From Tilletiopsis washingtonensis (lineage: Eukaryota; Basidiomycota; Exobasidiomycetes; Entylomatales), in contig NW_020312022.1 of the NCBI RefSeq assembly GCF_003144115.1, positions 124,001-188,000 of the forward strand: a stretch of 64,000 nucleotides of DNA, given 5' to 3'. Below are positions 60,243 through 64,000 of the stretch, piece by piece; positions within the stretch are counted from its first letter, which is position 1; each line of letters begins with the position of its first letter. The notes under the pieces are model-generated. The model ran no database searches and was not told the origin of the DNA. It worked only from the letters and a program-made list of their open reading frames with translations. The translations under genes were made by a program, and so were the position numbers.

Positions 60243-62148
60243 CGTGCAGTCGCTGCTGCGGCCGGCTGGCGCGCGCGGACCGAGCAGCGGGTTGACGGCG
60301 AGCGGCGCAAGCGCCAGGACGGGCGGCGCTGGCGGTGCAGCGAGGCAGACGAGTGGCAGGTGCGGGCCGTGAGCGCGATGCGAGTCGAAAGCAGGAAGAG
60401 GCCAGTGCTGAGGGTCGGGTGTGGAGCAGCGGAGCGCCAGGCGGGGACCTGGATCGGCGCCGTGAATGGACCCCGAGCGCGCACGGCGCTGTCGCACGAG
60501 AGAGCCGCACACGCCCACGGCCGCTGGCTGCCGTCGAGCCGGCTTGGCCGTCTTCTGTCTTCCCACCACCAGCAAGTTGCGTTCAAAATGCTGGTCTCGG
60601 CGAGCAGTGTGAGACTCCGGGCCCAGTGTGGCCCGTGCAGCTGACCAGGCCAAGCAGAGAGTCGCAGCGAGGCGCAGCCGTCATCGTCGCGTCGCTTGCT
60701 TCAGCTCGATCACTCCCGCGGTGCCGAGCTGACGCTGACACATGCAGCTGTGCTTGTGCACGGCACCGCCTTGCCGCAGCGAGCAAGCGTCGTCGCGGCC
60801 ATGGGCGGGTGATGCAGCAGGCCGTGCGAGTGGGCGAGCGAGCAAGCCAAGGCCAAGGCCTGCGTCGCGAGAGAGGCCCTCAGGTGCGCTAGCGTGCGCA
60901 GCCTGGCGCGTCGCAGCGGCCGGCCCTGCGGCGCATGTCACGCGCGCCAGCCGCGCTGCGAAATTGGCCTCTGGCCAAGGCCGGACAGCGCCTCTTCGCT
61001 TCCGACCTCCATCGCGCCGGCACGCCGTACATCGCAAGCAAGCAGAGGCACCGCGCTCGGACTCGCAGGTGCGCTCGGCTCTCGGCAGCACAGCCTGCGG
61101 CGCGGCAGCAGCCATCGGACAGCATGGCACCTGCACGCACGCATCCCTCTCTCCTGTCTCGTTCTGCGCGCCGTGGACTTGACAACCTCGGCTAGCGCTG
61201 CTACACGAGCAGCTATGGAAGTGCGCCTGCTGCTGCATGCATCGGCAGTCGCCACTGCCACCCCCGCCCAGTGTCCTACTGTCGCGGCGCTGGCGCTCTA
61301 CTCCGTCAGCGATGCCTCGGCCTCGGGGCCCACGCCGAGATGCAACCGATGCATCTCTAGCGGTGCCTGGTTGACGCACGCCGTAGACAGCTCGCCAACA
61401 CTCTGAGTCGATCTCGGTGAGGGCGTCCTCCGTCAAAAGGATCGCTGCGATGAGCGCTCGAGCGACGCCCCTCCGTCTGTGGCCTTCTCTTTCTCCCCTT
61501 CTCCTTTTTGACGCCCCTGCGCCTCCTTTCTAACGCTTTCCTCTCTGTTTACGTCCTTTCTCTTTCGACGTCCTTTGCAACGCTCCCACGCGCTCTCACC
61601 TCTGGCAGGCGGGAGATTGCGACGAGCACTCACGCCCTCACGACTCGACGTCGCTTCACACGCCTCTCGCCTTCACGAAAGCCCTTGACGTGGCGATCAC
61701 GCAGCCTCTCTGCGACCGCCGGCTTCATTCTTCTCTTCATAATCTTCCTTCTCCTCACGACACGTGCAACGCTCCGCGTCTTTGCTTCCGACGAGAGCGG
61801 CAGCTCCGGGCTCTGACGCTCCTCACGTCCCTCATCTTCTCTGCTCCTTCACGTTTCTGCACGTCTTCTCCGCTTCTGCTCCTGCGTCAAAGATCTACTC
61901 GACCCGTGCGACGCCGTCTCGATTGCTGAGCTCCGCGTCGAGAGCTGGATCTCTCCGACTAGAGCAGCCCCGCACCTTTCCTGAAGGCTTGTCTGCCTGA
62001 CCAACGACTGCTCTTTCCGAGCTCGCCTGAACGCAGCGACGGAGTAAGTCGCTCAGACGTGCGCCAATCGCACGCACACACTTCAGGCCCTTCACGAGAG
62101 CGTCATCGACAGTCGGCAGCCCTCACGGGCGCAGGCGGAGCTTTCGCG
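60243..62148. other. Intergenic: divergent YVH1 / unfinished gene control region
   Basis: This 1.9 kb gap separates two divergent starts. From about 61480 to 61880 the + strand is strikingly T/C-rich and much less GC-rich than its surroundings, as in fungal core promoters. It includes one TGTTTAC forkhead-type heptamer at 61546-61552, which could be chance. No gene seen. Confidence 0.5.
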
Positions 62149-64000
62149 ATGCAGCGTCCTTTTCCCAGCGCCTCTCGCGGCGGCATGCCCAATCCACACG
62201 CCGAGCGTCCGAGCAACTCGTCCGGGCAGCTCCAGTGGGAGCTTGCCTCTCCGCGGCCCGGGCCGATGGCGTCGAGTGCCCAGCAGGCCGAGGCGCACGC
62301 TCGCAATCTGCTGGAACAGGCACAGCGACGAGCTGCAGCATCCCGCCCAGTCGAGACTACACAGCAGCAGCCGATCAGCAACTTCGGCAGCGGCATCATT
62401 CGTAAGCCAGTCCCGCCGATGGCAGCGCCGATGAATATCACTCGACCTTCGCCCACACGTCTGGCGCCAGTGCGTCTCCAAGCCGAGGTCGCCGCTCGTT
62501 CCTGGCAGCAGGACCGCTTGGCGCTGGCGCGCAGAGGCATGCGTCCCAGCGAGGCCAGTGAAGCTTCAAGCTGGGACTCTGGCGAGAGCACGCCGACGCC
62601 AACGGCTAGCAGCGTGGCGGCGGCACAGTCGGCGTACCGCCGTGATGCGGAGGAGATTCGCCTCGTGCCTGTCAACCTCTTTCATCCGAGTCAAGTGCCG
62701 AGTCCAAAGCCCAGTCCGGCATCAGCACCGTCGAGAATTTCCTCGACGCCACAGGCCATGAGTCAACGAAGCGACGCTGAGACCCAGCACATCACGAGAA
62801 AGCCTGTGCTGCAGGCAGAGGGCATTGCTGCTGCACACATCGCTCGCACGCAGCAGGGGTCGCCTCCGCAGGTGGCACCAGGTGTGGCAGAACGGCTCCA
62901 GCAGCCTGCTGCGGCCAATGCGAGTGTGCCTCAGTTCCGCACAGACTTCCACAACATGCGCCGCTTCTCCGTCTCGCAGGGCGCCGCCACGAGCGGCACG
63001 CTGCCAGTGAGGATCGGTGGCAAAGGGGCAGCACCGGGACCAAGTGTGCTGTCGGACGGGCGCCCACAGCAGCTCCGTGGCGCGCCTGCAGCGTCGAGCA
63101 GCCGGACGCCAGCAGCGAGTCCGCCGCTTCCTCTTCCTGTCTCATCGCCCGTGCCCGACACGCCACGTCCGGAGGCCATTCTTCGCAATCGGTGGAGCGA
63201 GCCAATCATCTCGAGCCCTGCCGCCAGCCGGCCGGCGACAGGCACACGTACGCCTCCGCTGCGTCAAGACGATGGGGACGGACCACGTTCGCGCAACACC
63301 TTTGGGCCTGATGCTTCAATGTTCGAGCATGCCCGGCAGCTGCTGTTGCAGCACAAGGAGCAAGTCGAAGCAGCCGATGCGCGAGCGTCGCTGACGGCTC
63401 CGGATCGCGGTCTACCAACGCGTCGGCTGTCCAGCGCCACATCGCTGCGTCGCTCTTCCTTTGCGTCAGACACGACTGCTTTCGACACGCCTGGTCTGGC
63501 GAATGAAGCTTCGCACATGGAGCTGCAGCGCAGCTCGAGCAGCCGGGTGGCCGAGAAGAGGCGCTCAGTCGACCTGACTCAAGACGCTGCGCCAGCAGCA
63601 GGCACACGGAGAGGCGTGGCCACTGGCAACGTCGCTCCGCCGAGCGCAGTGCCCGAGACGCGCGAGCCATCGGTTGCAGGCGCTCGAGGCGAGATCGCAC
63701 GTTGGCCTACGCCGCCTCAGGTCCACGTCGTGGACAGCAAAGACCTCACACGGCGCCCGTCATTCCTGCGCCTCATTCCCATCATCGGCACAACGTCGCG
63801 CCGGCCGGGCACGGCCCAGACTCGTTTCTCCGTGCGCTCTGGACATAGCCACGGCCACGAAGCGCGGCGAGGTCACCTGCCGACGCCCGCATGTCGCCAG
63901 TGCTTCCGGGCGGGCTTCGACTGCGCCCTCAACCTGCAGCTAGGTGAGGGGACCAACGGCCGACGCGCATTCCAGGACTTTGTCGCTTCGGGTGGTCTCG
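62149..64000 (+). CDS. Unfinished gene: Ser/Pro-rich protein with a CX2CX6C motif, runs off window
   Basis: An open frame from the ATG at 62149 (MQRPFPSASRGGMPNPHAER) continues without a stop to the last base, giving at least 617 residues. Most is disordered Ser/Pro/Ala/Arg/Gln-rich sequence. Near residues 535-550 the sequence becomes more hydrophobic (RRPSFLRLIPIIGTTSRR), and at about 578-600 it has the Cys-containing stretch TPACRQCFRAGFDCALNLQL, followed by GEGTNGRRAFQDFVASGG. I do not recognise the family. A possible donor (GTGAGG) lies near 63944, so the last 56 bases may be intron rather than coding. The divergent neighbour is YVH1. Confidence 0.72.
   Translation, partial: MQRPFPSASRGGMPNPHAERPSNSSGQLQWELASPRPGPMASSAQQAEAHARNLLEQAQRRAAASRPVETTQQQPISNFGSGIIRKPVPPMAAPMNITRPSPTRLAPVRLQAEVAARSWQQDRLALARRGMRPSEASEASSWDSGESTPTPTASSVAAAQSAYRRDAEEIRLVPVNLFHPSQVPSPKPSPASAPSRISSTPQAMSQRSDAETQHITRKPVLQAEGIAAAHIARTQQGSPPQVAPGVAERLQQPAAANASVPQFRTDFHNMRRFSVSQGAATSGTLPVRIGGKGAAPGPSVLSDGRPQQLRGAPAASSSRTPAASPPLPLPVSSPVPDTPRPEAILRNRWSEPIISSPAASRPATGTRTPPLRQDDGDGPRSRNTFGPDASMFEHARQLLLQHKEQVEAADARASLTAPDRGLPTRRLSSATSLRRSSFASDTTAFDTPGLANEASHMELQRSSSSRVAEKRRSVDLTQDAAPAAGTRRGVATGNVAPPSAVPETREPSVAGARGEIARWPTPPQVHVVDSKDLTRRPSFLRLIPIIGTTSRRPGTAQTRFSVRSGHSHGHEARRGHLPTPACRQCFRAGFDCALNLQLGEGTNGRRAFQDFVASGGL

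Noticed and set aside
60681-61436. A Cys-rich 251-codon minus frame
   Set aside because: It begins at a non-ATG codon, has no family resemblance and lies in a divergent promoter region.
61546-61552. TGTTTAC as a forkhead binding site
   Set aside because: A single heptamer in a T-rich region is expected by chance; kept only as a remark.
1-64000. Transposons, viral remnants, tRNA and rRNA genes
   Set aside because: I saw no polymerase, integrase or transposase motifs, no long terminal or inverted repeats, and no tRNA B-box-like sequence in the gaps. A covariance-model scan could still find a diverged small RNA.

Overview
This window is GC-rich nuclear DNA from a fungus, most likely a basidiomycete. 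Ustilaginomycotina (smut relatives) is my best guess, but a GC-rich Pucciniomycotina yeast is not excluded. The evidence is the gene content together with many short spliceosomal introns, mostly about 45 to 65 bases, with GTGAGT-type donors, CTGAC-type branch sites and CAG or TAG acceptors. I rebuilt coding regions by joining exons at canonical splice sites and checking that phases closed. All proteins are predictions from one genome with no transcript data. I saw no transposon, provirus, CRISPR array, rRNA or tRNA.

Layout, left half (1-23137), a compact housekeeping block: the 3' end of Rab GDI (+, 1-514); LSB5-like VHS/GAT endosomal adaptor (-, 761-2930); elongation factor 2 (-, 3382-6240); HRR25-type casein kinase 1 (+, 8151-10531); INO80 subunit Ies1 (-, 11387-14276); an R3HCC1L-like RRM-fold protein (-, 14898-16468); Rab geranylgeranyltransferase beta BET2 (-, 17427-18673), head-to-head with mismatch-repair MSH3 (+, 18904-23137). 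GDI, BET2 and LSB5 all touch vesicle traffic, but the block is not an operon and gives no sign of co-regulation beyond shared promoters.

Middle (23138-46250), gene-poor: three very long, Ser/Pro/Ala-rich, mostly disordered proteins on the + strand, each behind a 2.5 to 3.8 kb non-coding gap. They are an unrecognised 1987-residue protein with a small ordered N-terminal core (26590-32627), a PH-domain protein (36423-39305) and a multi-pass membrane protein with huge disordered tails (41875-46250). A perfect (CTG)23 tract lies upstream of the first.

Right part (46251-64000), compact again: tRNA pseudouridine synthase PUS3/DEG1 (-), a type II P-type cation ATPase (-), inner nuclear membrane protein Ima1 (-), mitochondrial METTL17/Rsm22 (+), YVH1 phosphatase (-), and an unfinished + strand gene running off the window from 62149.

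The strongest unusual signals are in gene structure. The casein kinase gene appears to need a one-nucleotide exon (base 8926) to keep its frame. The EF2 gene appears to carry its start codon alone in front of its first intron.
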